64,000 bases of DNA, from positions 62,001-126,000 of the forward strand of contig NZ_BOOY01000002.1 of assembly GCF_016863475.1 (NCBI RefSeq), read 5' to 3'. The notes beneath the pieces are model-generated. The model had not been told where the DNA came from, ran no database searches, and saw only the letters and a program-made list of their open reading frames with translations. Positions 16,878-25,449 of the stretch are shown here, piece by piece. The stretch is from Spirilliplanes yamanashiensis (GTDB lineage Bacteria; Actinomycetota; Actinomycetes; Mycobacteriales; Micromonosporaceae). Position numbers and translations under genes: made by a program. Position 1 is the stretch's first letter; every line of letters begins with the position of its first letter.

Positions 16878-18185
16878 GTGGTGCGACCGACGAAGATCCC
16901 CGCGACCAAGTACCCGGTGGAACGGCTCACCCTCGGCAACGGGCTGCGGGTGGTCCTCTCACCCGACCGCAGCGCCAGCGTCGTGGGCGTCGCCGTCGTG
17001 TACGACGTCGGCATCCGTTCCGAGCCCGAGGGGCGCACCGGCTTCGCGCACCTCTTCGAGCACCTGATGTTCCAGGGCTCCGAGAACCTCGAGAAGCTGG
17101 CCCACTTCCGGCACGTCCAGGGCGCCGGCGGCACCTTCAACGGCTCCACCCACCTCGACTACACCGACTACTTCGAGGCGCTGCCCGGCAACGCCCTCGA
17201 ACGGGCGCTGTTCCTCGAGGCCGACCGCATGCGCGGCCCCCGGCTCACCGACGAGAACCTGCGCAACCAGGTCGACGTCGTCAAGGAGGAGATCCGGGTC
17301 AACGTGCTGAACCGGCCCTACGGCGGGTTCCCGTGGCTCAAGCTGCCGCCCGTCATGTTCGACACGTTCCCCAACGCCCACGACGGCTACGGCTCCTTCG
17401 TGGACCTGGATAGCGCCACCGTCGACGAGGCCGCCGAGTTCTTCCAGCGCTACTACGCCAGCGGCAACGCCGTCCTCGCCGTCGCCGGCGACCTCGACGT
17501 GGCCGAGGCCCAGGCGCTCGTCGAGCGGCACTTCGGCGACGTGCCCGAGCGGCCCGCCCCGCAGCGCCCGTCGTTCGCCGAGCCCGACCTGACCGCCGAG
17601 CGGCGCGCCCAGTACACCGACCCGCTCGCCCCGCTGCCCGCCGTCGCCGCCGCGTGGCGGGTGCCCGACCCGGGCGCCGACCTCACCGCCTACCTGCCGT
17701 ACGTGGTGCTGGCCGAGGTGCTCACCGACGGCGACGCGTCCCGGCTCGTCGAGCGGCTCATCCTGCGCGACCGCAGCGCCACCAGCGTCGGCGGCTACAT
17801 CGGCGCCATGGGCGAGCCGTGGGAGGTGCGCGACCCCACCGTGCTGATCCTGCAGGCGTTCCTGCCGCCCGGCGGCAGCGTCGACAAGGTGCTGCGCACC
17901 GTCGACGAGGAGCTCGACCGCATCGCCACCGGCGGCCTGGCGCCCGGTGAGCTCGCCCGCACCCAGGCCCGGATGGCCACCCACCTGCTGCGCGAGAGCG
18001 ACCCGGTGATCAGCCGGGCGCTGCGGATGGCCGTCCTCGAACAGCAGCGCGGCAGACCCGAGCTGCTCAACGAGCTGCCCCGGCTGGTCGCCTCCGTCAC
18101 CGCCGAGCAGGTCGTCGCCGCCGCCGCCACGCTGCGCCCCGAGCGCCGCGCCAGCCTCGAGGTCATCCCGGGAGTGCAGGCATGA
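16878..18185 (+). CDS. M16 zinc peptidase, catalytic subunit
   Basis: This 435-residue pitrilysin-family peptidase has the inverted zinc motif HLFEH (His58, Glu61, His62), followed by a conserved acidic region with VKEEI for the third ligand. Two M16 half-domains fit the length. The product is predicted to be cytoplasmic, as no signal peptide is seen. It overlaps the next M16 gene by ATGA; in bacteria such pairs form a heterodimer of one catalytic and one non-catalytic subunit. A leaderless GTG start is supported by TAGATT upstream. The substrate is probably short peptides (family knowledge). Confidence 0.9.
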   Translation: MVRPTKIPATKYPVERLTLGNGLRVVLSPDRSASVVGVAVVYDVGIRSEPEGRTGFAHLFEHLMFQGSENLEKLAHFRHVQGAGGTFNGSTHLDYTDYFEALPGNALERALFLEADRMRGPRLTDENLRNQVDVVKEEIRVNVLNRPYGGFPWLKLPPVMFDTFPNAHDGYGSFVDLDSATVDEAAEFFQRYYASGNAVLAVAGDLDVAEAQALVERHFGDVPERPAPQRPSFAEPDLTAERRAQYTDPLAPLPAVAAAWRVPDPGADLTAYLPYVVLAEVLTDGDASRLVERLILRDRSATSVGGYIGAMGEPWEVRDPTVLILQAFLPPGGSVDKVLRTVDEELDRIATGGLAPGELARTQARMATHLLRESDPVISRALRMAVLEQQRGRPELLNELPRLVASVTAEQVVAAAATLRPERRASLEVIPGVQA

Positions 18186-19489
18186 GAGAGCTGCCGGCCC
18201 TCGGGCCGAACCGCAAGCTGAAGCTGCCCAAGCAGGCCGAGCAGACGCTCGACAACGGGCTCACCGTCATCGCGATCCGGCGCTCCGCGGTGCCGCTGGT
18301 CGAGCTGCGCCTGCGGGTGCCGTTCGGGCGCGCGCCGCTGGCCCGGGCGATGCTGCTGTCGCAGACCCTGTTCTCCGGCACCAGCACCATGTCCACCACC
18401 GACATCGCGGCCGGGCTGCAGACCGTCGGCGGCGCGCTCGACGCCGGGCACGACCCCGACCGCCTGCTCATCAGCGGCAACGCCCTGGTCACCGGCCTCG
18501 ACCGGATGCTGGAGATCCTGGCCGGCGTCCTCACCGACGCGACGTACCCGACGGACGAGGTCGCCACCGAGCGCGAGGTGCTCGTCGACCACCTCCAGGT
18601 CGCCCAGCAGCAGCCCGCCCACCTCGTGCGGGTGGCGCTGCTCAAGCGCATGTACGGCCGGCACCCGTACGCCGTCCAGACGCCCGAGCCCGGCCAGGTC
18701 AAGGGCGTGCGCCCCGGCCAGCTGCGGGCCCTGCACGCCGACCGGGTCCGCCCCGACGGCGCCACCCTCGTCATCGTCGGCGACCTGCCGCCCGAGCGGG
18801 CCATCGAGGCCGCCGCCAAGGCGCTCGACGGCTGGACCGGCCTGGCCCGCGACGCCGTCGTGCCGCCCGTGCCGCCGCTGGAGACCGGACCGCTGGTGCT
18901 CGTCGACCGGCCCGGCTCGGTGCAGTCGTCGCTGCGCATCGCGCTGCCCGGCCTGCCCCGCCAGCACCCCGACCACGCCGCGCTGCAGCTGGCCAACCTC
19001 GTCTTCGGCGGCTACTTCTCGTCGCGCTGGACCGAGAACATCCGCGAGGACAAGGGCTACACGTACGGGCCGCACTCCGGCATCGAGCACTCCGTCGCGG
19101 GGTCCGCGCTGATCGCGTCCGCCGAGGTCGCCACCGAGGTGACCGGCCCGGCGCTGCTGGAGACCCGGTACGAGCTGGGCCGCCTCGCCAGCCTGCCGGT
19201 CGAGGCCGAGGAGCTGGAGCAGGCCCGCCGGTACGCCCTCGGCTCGCTGCAGCTCGGCATCTCCACCCAGGCGGGCCTCGCCACCCACGCCGCCGAGTAC
19301 GCCGGTTACGGGCTGCGCCTGGACTACCTGGCCGAGCACGCCGCCAAGCTGGCCGCGGCGACCCGCGAGGACGTGTTCACGGCGGCGCAGCAGTACCTGG
19401 CCCCCGCGCGGGCGGTCACGGTCGTGCTGGGCGACGCGGCGGCCGTTGAGGGCCAGCTCGCGGCGCTCACCGAGGTGCAGCGGGCGTGA
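18182..19489 (+). CDS. M16 peptidase-like protein, non-catalytic subunit
   Basis: This 435-residue protein has the M16 fold but lacks HxxEH; the matching region reads LLSQTLFSGTSTM. The C-terminal RWTENIREDKGYTYG retains the Arg/Tyr pair that binds substrate in M16 heterodimers. This fits the role of the partner of the gene upstream. Both genes have the same length and overlap by ATGA. The stop overlaps the nudC start as GTGA, so nudC is in the same transcription unit. Confidence 0.88.
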   Translation: MRELPALGPNRKLKLPKQAEQTLDNGLTVIAIRRSAVPLVELRLRVPFGRAPLARAMLLSQTLFSGTSTMSTTDIAAGLQTVGGALDAGHDPDRLLISGNALVTGLDRMLEILAGVLTDATYPTDEVATEREVLVDHLQVAQQQPAHLVRVALLKRMYGRHPYAVQTPEPGQVKGVRPGQLRALHADRVRPDGATLVIVGDLPPERAIEAAAKALDGWTGLARDAVVPPVPPLETGPLVLVDRPGSVQSSLRIALPGLPRQHPDHAALQLANLVFGGYFSSRWTENIREDKGYTYGPHSGIEHSVAGSALIASAEVATEVTGPALLETRYELGRLASLPVEAEELEQARRYALGSLQLGISTQAGLATHAAEYAGYGLRLDYLAEHAAKLAAATREDVFTAAQQYLAPARAVTVVLGDAAAVEGQLAALTEVQRA

Positions 19490-20409
19490 GACCGGCCCCT
19501 CCGCTGGCGCGGACCACCCTCGACCGGGCGGCCCACCGCCGGCGCGACCCGGCCTGGCTCGCCGAGGCGTGGACGGCCGCCCGGGTGCTGGTCGTCGACG
19601 CGCGCGGGCGGGCCCTCGCGCGCGGGCCGCGGCTCGTGCTGGTGCCGGCCGCGGACGCGCCGGCCGTGCCCGAGGCGGAGCGGATGTTCCTCGGCGTCGA
19701 GCCCGACGGCACGCCGTACTTCACCGTCGCCGCCGACCTGCCCGCCGTCGACGGTGCCGAGGCGGTCAACCTGCGCGACGTCGGCCACCTGCTCGACGAC
19801 CGCGACGCCGGTCTGTTCACGGCCGCCGCGGCGCTGATCAACTGGCACGCCGTCCACGGCTTCTCGCCGCGCACCGGCCACCCGACGCACCCCGTCGACG
19901 GCGGCTGGGCCCGCAGCGACGCCGACGGCCGCCTCATGTGGCCGCGCACCGACCCGGCCATGATCGTGCTGGTCCACGACGGGGCGCCCGGCCCGGACGG
20001 GCGCTGCCTGCTCGGCCACAACGTGGCCTGGCCGGCCGTCGAGGGCGAACGCCGGTTCTCCTGCCTCGCCGGCTACGTCGAGCCCGGCGAGTCCGCCGAG
20101 GCCGCCGTCGTGCGGGAGGTCGCCGAGGAGGTCGGGGCCGCCGTCAGCGCCATCCGGTACGAGGGCAGCCAGGCGTGGCCGTTCCCCGGCTCGCTCATGC
20201 TGGGCTTCTCCGCGGTGGCCGACCCGGACCTGCCGGTGCGGGTCGACCCCGAGGAGATCGACGAGGCGCGCTGGCTCACCCGCACCCAGATCGCCGCCAT
20301 GGTCGACGGCGGCTGGACCGACCCGGACACCGGGCTGGCGCTGATGCTGCCCATGCGCGCCTCGATCGCGTTCTTCCTGATCGAGACGTGGCTGACCGCT
20401 ACGCCGTGA
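19486..20409 (+). CDS. nudC: NudC-type NAD(H) pyrophosphatase, cysteine-free zinc ribbon
   Basis: This 307-residue Nudix hydrolase cleaves NAD(H), and in some bacteria removes NAD caps from RNA. The Nudix box GYVEPGESAEAAVVREVAEEVG fits Gx5Ex7REUxEExGU. SQAWPFPGSLMLGF follows, which is the NudC-specific SQPWPFPxS motif with Ala for Pro. The zinc ribbon expected before the Nudix fold keeps its flanks (INWHAVHGF and WPRTDPA), but all four cysteines are replaced (FSPRTG and RSDADG). The gene is coupled to the M16 pair and converges with mrx1, overlapping by 11 bases, as in the mycobacterial locus order. Confidence 0.87.
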   Translation: MRPAPPLARTTLDRAAHRRRDPAWLAEAWTAARVLVVDARGRALARGPRLVLVPAADAPAVPEAERMFLGVEPDGTPYFTVAADLPAVDGAEAVNLRDVGHLLDDRDAGLFTAAAALINWHAVHGFSPRTGHPTHPVDGGWARSDADGRLMWPRTDPAMIVLVHDGAPGPDGRCLLGHNVAWPAVEGERRFSCLAGYVEPGESAEAAVVREVAEEVGAAVSAIRYEGSQAWPFPGSLMLGFSAVADPDLPVRVDPEEIDEARWLTRTQIAAMVDGGWTDPDTGLALMLPMRASIAFFLIETWLTATP

Positions 20410-20641
20410 GCGTGGCCAGCTTCTCCTTGACCTGGATGATCGACGGGTTCGTCAGCGCCGTGCCGTCGTCGAAGCGCATCGTCGGCACCGTCTGGTTGCC
20501 GCCGTTGACGCTCATCACGAACTCGGCCGCCGCCGGGTCCTGCTCGATGTCGACCACCTCGTACGCGATGCCCTCCCGGTCGAGCTGGGACTTCAGGCGG
20601 TAGCAGTAGCCGCACCAGGGCGTCGAGTACATGGTCAGCAT
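20399..20641 (-). CDS. mrx1: Mycoredoxin (glutaredoxin-like)
   Basis: This 80-residue thioredoxin-fold protein has the active site CGYC (Cys10, Cys13). It also has the cis-proline segment QTVPTMRFDDGTALTNPS. Mycoredoxin-1 reduces mycothiol mixed disulfides using electrons from mycothiol. The short length, TPWCGYC motif and position beside nudC and uvrD2 match Rv3198A. GAGGAG lies upstream of the ATG at 20641. Its 3' end overlaps nudC by 11 bases, so the two are antisense at their ends. Confidence 0.92.
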   Translation of the reverse strand: MLTMYSTPWCGYCYRLKSQLDREGIAYEVVDIEQDPAAAEFVMSVNGGNQTVPTMRFDDGTALTNPSIIQVKEKLATLTA

Positions 20642-20721
20642 CGGTCGGAGTCTCCTCGGTCAGGCGGATGTCCACAGGCTGTCCGGTAGAACGTCACCGG
20701 GTGGTGCCATGATTCCTGGCT

Positions 20722-22872
20722 GTGGGCAGCGACGTGGGACAGGTTCTGGCGGGGCTCGATCCCGAGCAGCGTACGGCCGTCACCGCCCCGGCCGGGCCGG
20801 TCTGCATCCTGGCCGGCGCGGGCACCGGCAAGACCCGGGCCATCACCCACCGCATCGCCTACCGGGCGCTGACCGGCGACGTGTCGCCGCGGCACGTGCT
20901 GGCCGTCACGTTCACCGCCCGGGCCGCCGCCGAGATGCGCGCCCGGCTCGCCCAGCTCGGCGCGGGCGGCGTGCAGGCCCGCACGTTCCACGCGGCGGCG
21001 CTGCGCCAGCTGCGCTACTTCGCGCCCCGGCTGTTCGACGGCCGGGCCATGCCCGAGCTGATGGAGAGCAAGATCCGGCTCATCGGCCTCGCCGCGGCCA
21101 AGGCGGGCGTCCGGGCCGGCGACCGGGCCGCCGCGCGCGACCTGGCGAGCGAGATCGAATGGGCGAAGTCGTCCATGGTCGAGCCGGGGGAGTACCCGGT
21201 CGCCGCCGCCAAGGCCCGCCGCGAGCCGCCGCACGAGGCCGCCAAGGTCGCCGAGGTGTTCGCCGCCTACGAGGTGCTCAAGCGCCGCCAGGGGGTCATC
21301 GACTTCGAGGACATGCTGCGCGCCGCCGTCTGGGCCATCGAGGAGCACGGCGACGTCGCCGAGCAGATCCGCAACCAGTACCGGCACTTCGTCGTCGACG
21401 AGTACCAGGACGTCAACCCGCTCCAGCAGCGCCTGCTCGACGCCTGGCTCGGCGGCCGCGACGACCTCACCGTGGTCGGCGACGCCAGCCAGACGATCTA
21501 CTCGTTCACCGGCGCCACGTCCGGCTACCTGATCGACTTCCCGCGCCGGCGCCGCGACGCCGTCGTCGTCCGGCTGGTCCGCGACTACCGCTCCACCCCG
21601 CAGGTCGTCGGCCTGGCGAACGCCGTCATCCGGCAGGCCCGCGGCACCGAGGCGAAGCTGCGCCTCGAACTGCACGGCCAGCGCCCGCCCGGCCCCGAGC
21701 CCGAGCTGAAGATCTTCCCCGACGAGCCCGGCGAGGCCGCCGCCGTCGCCCGCCGCTGCGCCGAGCTCATCGCCGGCGGGCTGGCCGCCAGCGAGATCGC
21801 CGTGCTGTTCCGCACCAACGCGCAGTCCGAGTCGTACGAGGCCGCCCTCGCCGAGGCCGAGGTGCCGTACGTGGTGCGCGGCGCCGAACGCTTCTTCGAG
21901 CGGCCCGAGGTGCGCCAGGCGATGATCGCCCTGCGCTCCGCCACCCGCACCACGCCCGGCGAGACCCCGCTCGTCGAGGCCGTCGTCGACGCCCTCGCCG
22001 CCACCGGCTGGGTCCGCGAGCGGCCCCCGGCCGGTGGGCAGGCCCGCGAGCAGTGGGAGGCGCTGTCCGCGATCGTCACCCTCGCCGAGGAGTACGCCCG
22101 CAGCCCCGTGCTCGTGCCCCTGGGCGAGCCGGCCACCGTCCAGCGCGACGTGTCCCTCGCCGACTTCGCCGCCGAGCTGGGCCGCCGCGCCGAGCACCAG
22201 CACGCCCCCGTCGTCGAGGGCGTCACCCTGGCCTCCCTGCACGCCGCCAAGGGCCTGGAGTGGGACGCCGTGTTCCTCGTCGGGCTCGCCGAGGGCACCC
22301 TGCCCACCACGTACGCGCGCACGCCCGAGCAGCTGGAGGAGGAGCGCCGCCTGCTCTACGTGGGGGTGACCCGCGCCCGCGAGTGGCTGTGGCTGTCGTA
22401 CGGCCAGGCCCGGTCCCCGGGCGGCCGCCCGCGCCGCCCGTCACGCTTCCTGCCCCAGCTCGGCGGCGCCGGGGGTGGCACCGAACGCGCCGCCCCCATC
22501 CCGGCGAGTCGGAAACCCGACCGGCGCACCCGCGTGGTGTCCTGCCGCGCCTGCGGCACCACCCTGCTCGCCGGCGCCGACCGCAAGCTCGGCCGCTGCC
22601 CCACCTGCCCGTCGGACCTCGACGAGGACCTGCACGCCCGCCTGCTGGAGTGGCGCGGCCGGGTCGCCGCGTCGCAGAAAGTCCCTGCGTACGTGGTGTT
22701 CACCGACGCCACCATCGAGGCCCTCGCCGAGCGCCGCCCCACCGAGCCCGCGGGCCTGCTGGCCATCGCCGGCATCGGCGCCCGCAAGCTGCGCCAGTAC
22801 GGCGACGACGTGGTCGCGCTCGTCGGCGGCGCCAGCCCCGACGAACTCGTGGCAGAAAAACTTGAAAACTAG
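20722..22872 (+). CDS. uvrD2: UvrD2: superfamily 1 helicase with tetracysteine and HRDC domains
   Basis: This 716-residue 3'-5' DNA helicase has Walker A GAGTGKTR (about 31-38), Walker B VVDEYQDVNPLQQ and motif III GDASQTIYSFTGA. The C-terminal part has a four-cysteine module (CRACG and CPTC, about 607-630) and an HRDC domain (about 640-705, with LLAIAGIGARKLRQYG). This arrangement is specific to actinobacterial UvrD2, which is essential in mycobacteria (knowledge). The GTG at 20722 is 80 bases from the divergent mrx1 start and lacks an obvious ribosome binding site. The whiB7 promoter follows directly. Confidence 0.93.
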   Translation: MGSDVGQVLAGLDPEQRTAVTAPAGPVCILAGAGTGKTRAITHRIAYRALTGDVSPRHVLAVTFTARAAAEMRARLAQLGAGGVQARTFHAAALRQLRYFAPRLFDGRAMPELMESKIRLIGLAAAKAGVRAGDRAAARDLASEIEWAKSSMVEPGEYPVAAAKARREPPHEAAKVAEVFAAYEVLKRRQGVIDFEDMLRAAVWAIEEHGDVAEQIRNQYRHFVVDEYQDVNPLQQRLLDAWLGGRDDLTVVGDASQTIYSFTGATSGYLIDFPRRRRDAVVVRLVRDYRSTPQVVGLANAVIRQARGTEAKLRLELHGQRPPGPEPELKIFPDEPGEAAAVARRCAELIAGGLAASEIAVLFRTNAQSESYEAALAEAEVPYVVRGAERFFERPEVRQAMIALRSATRTTPGETPLVEAVVDALAATGWVRERPPAGGQAREQWEALSAIVTLAEEYARSPVLVPLGEPATVQRDVSLADFAAELGRRAEHQHAPVVEGVTLASLHAAKGLEWDAVFLVGLAEGTLPTTYARTPEQLEEERRLLYVGVTRAREWLWLSYGQARSPGGRPRRPSRFLPQLGGAGGGTERAAPIPASRKPDRRTRVVSCRACGTTLLAGADRKLGRCPTCPSDLDEDLHARLLEWRGRVAASQKVPAYVVFTDATIEALAERRPTEPAGLLAIAGIGARKLRQYGDDVVALVGGASPDELVAEKLEN

Positions 22873-22877
22873 GCCGT

Positions 22878-22915
22878 TAATTCGTTTGCGTGGCCCCGTG
22901 GCGGGGGCTTAGCCT
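22878..22915 (+). promoter_or_regulatory. whiB7 promoter with AT-rich activator element
   Basis: TTAATT (22878-22883) lies just upstream of TTGCGT (-35, 22886-22891). An 18-base spacer leads to TAGCCT (-10, 22910-22915). An AT tract directly above the -35 box is where the WhiB7 AT-hook binds its target promoters, so autoregulation is likely. The predicted leader is about 470 bases long. Confidence 0.65.
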
Positions 22916-23007
22916 CAGTTCACACCTCGACGAGCACGCACGTCAGTGCTGCTCAGAGGGGTTGCCGAAGCAGTTCACTGGGAGCAGTTGAGAGGGAGGT
23001 GGCCACG

Positions 23008-23274
23008 GTGGAGATCTACACGACTCAGCGTCCGTCGCTGCTGCCTGTCTTCTGCCTGCCCACGTCCGGCGCCGCCTATGGCGTGCGGGCTCAGCTTCCG
23101 CAGGTGCACCAGGTCCAGATCCAGTCCGAGCTGGTTCGCGACCTCGTGCCCGCCCTGCGCGGAAGCAACGGGACCACTGGGTTCCGTGGCAGCGAGGGCG
23201 TCAAGGCCGCCAAGCCGGCGACCGCATGGATGACGGATGCCCGCGGTGTTCCACCTCGAGGAAGGCCGGTCTGA
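23008..23274 (+). CDS. Upstream ORF in the whiB7 leader
   Basis: This 88-codon frame starts at GTG 23008, 7 bases after GGGAGGTGG. The product begins VEIYTTQRPSLLPVFCLPTS and matches no family I know. Its TGA (23272-23274) lies inside the left arm of the antiterminator helix TCTGAG/CTCAGA. A ribosome at or near the end of this ORF would therefore decide how the leader folds. WhiB7/WblC leaders in mycobacteria and Streptomyces contain such ORFs, and ribosome-mediated attenuation has been described there (knowledge). The peptide itself may have no function. GTG 22999 is a second in-frame start. Confidence 0.65.
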   Translation: MEIYTTQRPSLLPVFCLPTSGAAYGVRAQLPQVHQVQIQSELVRDLVPALRGSNGTTGFRGSEGVKAAKPATAWMTDARGVPPRGRPV

Positions 23275-23345
23275 GAACCCCTCAGACCACCGGCTCACCT
23301 CGAGGCCGCGGAACCCGTAACCGGGATCCGCGGCCTCAATTTTTT
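23254..23345 (+). promoter_or_regulatory. Transcription attenuator upstream of whiB7
   Basis: Two alternative folds share bases 23302-23305. The antiterminator has three stacked helices: CCTCGAGG (23254-23261) with CCTCGAGG (23298-23305), GCCGG with CCGGC, and GGTCTGAG (23268-23275) with CTCAGACC (23281-23288). The terminator pairs GAGGCCGCGGA (23302-23312) with TCCGCGGCCTC (23327-23337), has an inner CCCG/CGGG stem, and is followed by T6 at 23340-23345. The terminator ends about 48 bases before the whiB7 start. Confidence 0.85.
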
Positions 23346-23392
23346 GCGCGATGACAAGAGCAAGATCGAATCAGAGAGAGGTGACCGGGCGT

Positions 23393-23755
23393 ATGAGTCT
23401 GGCGCTGGCTTCCCTCGACGCGAACGTCGAGCTGGAGGCGAACCTGCCCTGTCGGAAGTTCGACCCTGACCTGTGGTTCTCCGACTCCCCGGCCCAGCTG
23501 GAGCTGGCCAAGTCGCTCTGCGGGGACTGCCCGCTGCGCGTCGAGTGCCTCGCCGGCGCGGTGGACCGCGCGGAGCCGTGGGGCGTCTGGGGCGGCGAGA
23601 TCTTCGAGCGTGGCGCGGTCGTCCCGCGCAAGCGGCCCCGTGGCCGTCCGCGCAAGGAGGACCTCGCTCGCGACGTCACCCTGCAGGCCGAGGTCCAGGA
23701 GCGGCTCGCGGCCAACGGCCTCGACTCGCGCAGCGCTGTCCGACTGGCGGCCTGA
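23393..23755 (+). CDS. whiB7: WhiB7/WblC transcriptional regulator
   Basis: This 120-residue Fe-S protein binds sigma factor region 4 and activates intrinsic antibiotic-resistance genes. Four cluster cysteines are seen (Cys20, Cys43, Cys46, Cys52), then the turn GVWGGE (64-69). The AT-hook RPRGRPRK (81-88) distinguishes WhiB7 from other WhiB proteins. ATG 23393 is preferred; GAGAGAGG lies about 11 bases upstream, and an earlier in-frame ATG at 23351 is too close to the terminator. Expression is predicted to depend on the attenuator and upstream ORF. uvrD2 lies upstream in the same direction, as in M. tuberculosis. Confidence 0.95.
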   Translation: MSLALASLDANVELEANLPCRKFDPDLWFSDSPAQLELAKSLCGDCPLRVECLAGAVDRAEPWGVWGGEIFERGAVVPRKRPRGRPRKEDLARDVTLQAEVQERLAANGLDSRSAVRLAA

Positions 23756-23756
23756 C

Positions 23757-23981
23757 ATGTACCCGATCAGCACTGCCGGCCCGGCGCCGGCCATCCAGAG
23801 CACCGACATCACCGCTGTCCCGAACGGAGCCCCGAAGGTGAAACTCATCCAACAAGCGTTGTCACGAGCACGAATGCGACGGCCTCAGGCCGTAATTCCG
23901 AGCTCTGAGGCGTACCGTCCCGCCCGCCAGATCGCGATGCAGGCCCGCCGCCAGGCGGCCCGCGAGCAGGGCATCCTTTAG
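23757..23981 (+). CDS. Small basic hypothetical protein downstream of whiB7
   Basis: This 74-residue protein starts one base after the whiB7 stop and ends at a strong hairpin, so it is in the whiB7 transcript. The C-terminal half (residues 28-74) is strongly basic and probably helical (RPARQIAMQARRQAAREQG). The first 27 residues are uncharged and Pro/Ser/Thr-rich. An internal GTG at 23838, preceded by GGAG, could make a 47-residue version. No domain is recognised. Nucleic-acid or ribosome binding is possible from charge alone. Confidence 0.55.
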   Translation: MYPISTAGPAPAIQSTDITAVPNGAPKVKLIQQALSRARMRRPQAVIPSSEAYRPARQIAMQARRQAAREQGIL

Positions 23982-23995
23982 AAGAACACGTTTCC

Positions 23996-24026
23996 CGGGC
24001 CCGGCGAGCACCGCTCGCCGGGCCCG
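23996..24026. terminator. Bidirectional hairpin between the whiB7 unit and the ABC1 gene
   Basis: A perfect 14-bp stem CGGGCCCGGCGAGC/GCTCGCCGGGCCCG with loop ACC lies between two convergent genes. There is no T-run, so it may act with Rho or as a processing barrier. Confidence 0.7.
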
Positions 24027-24034
24027 CTCCCTGC

Positions 24035-25390
24035 TCACGTCACGGGGGCGAAGCCCGGGAGCCAGCGCTCCACGATCGCGCGGTAGTGCGCGCGGGCCTC
24101 CAGCTGGCACAGCACGCCGATCGAGCCCAGCGTGACCCGGTGGATCAGCAGGTAGCTCGGCGGCAGGTTCAGCTTGCGGCTCAGCTGGTACGCCGGCGAC
24201 TTCGGGCTGCCGAGCCGGGTCGCCTCGCTGCGCAGCCACGCCCGGGTGAACTGGAACTCGTCGTGGGCGATCGGCTCCACCAGCGGCAGCAGGAAGTCGA
24301 GGATGCCCTGGGCGTCGATGTCGTCGCCGGGCTTGATGAAGCCCTCGTCGCGCAGGCCGTCGACGACCCCGTCCGCGTCGTTCGCCAGCGCCAGCCGCAC
24401 CAGCCGCCCGATCGGCTCCGGGTGCCCGCCGGGCAGCCGCGCCACCGCCCCGAAGTCGATCACGCCGAGCCGCCCGTCCGGCAGGATCCGGAAGTTGCCC
24501 GGGTGCGGGTCGGCGTGCAGCAGCTCCGCCCGCGCCGGCGCCGAGAAATGCAGGGTCGCCATCAGCCGTCCGGCCTCGTCGCGCTCCGCCTGAGTACCGT
24601 CGGCGATCACCTTCGACAGCGGGGTGCCCTCGACCCACTCCGTCACCAGCACCCGCGGCGCCGACCCCACCACCCGCGGCACGAAGATCTCCGGGTCGTC
24701 GGCGAACGCCGCCCGGAACGTGCGCTGGCTCGTCGCCTCCAGCTCGTAGTCCAGCTCCTCCGTGATCCGGTCCCGCAGCTCCGTGAGCAGCGGCTTCATG
24801 TCGATGCCGGGCTGCACCACCTTGAACATGCCGGCCAGCCGCGACAGCTGCTTCAGGTCCGACAGCAGGGCGTCGCCCGCACCCGGGTACTGCACCTTCA
24901 CCGCGACGTCGAGCAGCTTCGGCTTCGCGCCCTTGCGGCTCGGCGGCAACTTCCACACCGCCCGGTGCACCTGCCCGATGCTGGCGGCCGCCGCCGGGCT
25001 CTCGTCGAACTCGGCGAACCGCTCCCGCCAGTCGTCGCCGAGCTGCTCCGCCAGCACCCTGTGCACGCTGGCGGCGGGCAGCGGCGGCGCCGCCTCCTGC
25101 AACTTCGTCAGCGCCTGCCGGTACGGCCCGGCCATCTCCTCCGGCAACGCCGCCTCGAACACGCTCAGCGCCTGCCCGAACTTCATCGCGCCGCCCTTGA
25201 GCTGGCCGAGAACGCTGAACAGCTGCTCAGCGGTGCGCTGCTGGATGTCGGCGGAGATGACGTCGGACGCGAGCCCGGTCACCCGCTTGCCGAACCCGAG
25301 CACCGTCCGCCCGGCGAAGCCGAGCGGCAGGGCGGCAAGCTTGGCTGTGCGGGACGCCGCACGACGCGGGATGTCGGTCACGCTGCCCAT
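24035..25390 (-). CDS. ABC1/AarF/UbiB-family atypical kinase
   Basis: This 451-residue protein has the UbiB hallmarks: KFGQ at the start of the KxGQ motif (QLKGGAMKFGQALS), AAAASIGQVHRA in place of the glycine-rich loop, LLHADPHPGNF as catalytic loop and VIDFGAVARL as the metal-binding DFG. Relatives bind ATP and support quinone or lipid metabolism. The M. tuberculosis equivalent beside whiB7 is Rv3197, which has been linked to macrolide resistance (knowledge). ATG 25390 begins MGSVTDIPRRAA, a normal N-terminus; the frame extends further upstream but into unlikely sequence. It is convergent with the whiB7 unit. Confidence 0.9.
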   Translation of the reverse strand: MGSVTDIPRRAASRTAKLAALPLGFAGRTVLGFGKRVTGLASDVISADIQQRTAEQLFSVLGQLKGGAMKFGQALSVFEAALPEEMAGPYRQALTKLQEAAPPLPAASVHRVLAEQLGDDWRERFAEFDESPAAAASIGQVHRAVWKLPPSRKGAKPKLLDVAVKVQYPGAGDALLSDLKQLSRLAGMFKVVQPGIDMKPLLTELRDRITEELDYELEATSQRTFRAAFADDPEIFVPRVVGSAPRVLVTEWVEGTPLSKVIADGTQAERDEAGRLMATLHFSAPARAELLHADPHPGNFRILPDGRLGVIDFGAVARLPGGHPEPIGRLVRLALANDADGVVDGLRDEGFIKPGDDIDAQGILDFLLPLVEPIAHDEFQFTRAWLRSEATRLGSPKSPAYQLSRKLNLPPSYLLIHRVTLGSIGVLCQLEARAHYRAIVERWLPGFAPVT

Positions 25391-25449
25391 TGTTACCGAC
25401 TTCGCGCCCGTCGACCGCCCAGCCGACGCGCCAATGCGATCTAGTACGG

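Noticed and set aside
20659-20680. A single TGTCCACAG near the uvrD2 promoter as a DnaA site
   Set aside because: It is one isolated box with a mismatch at the first base and has no partner box.
22946-23233. Alternative 95-codon frame in the whiB7 leader
   Set aside because: The product is Arg/Cys/Ser-rich without a good ribosome binding site; the frame starting at 23008 has a strong one and a stop placed in the antiterminator.
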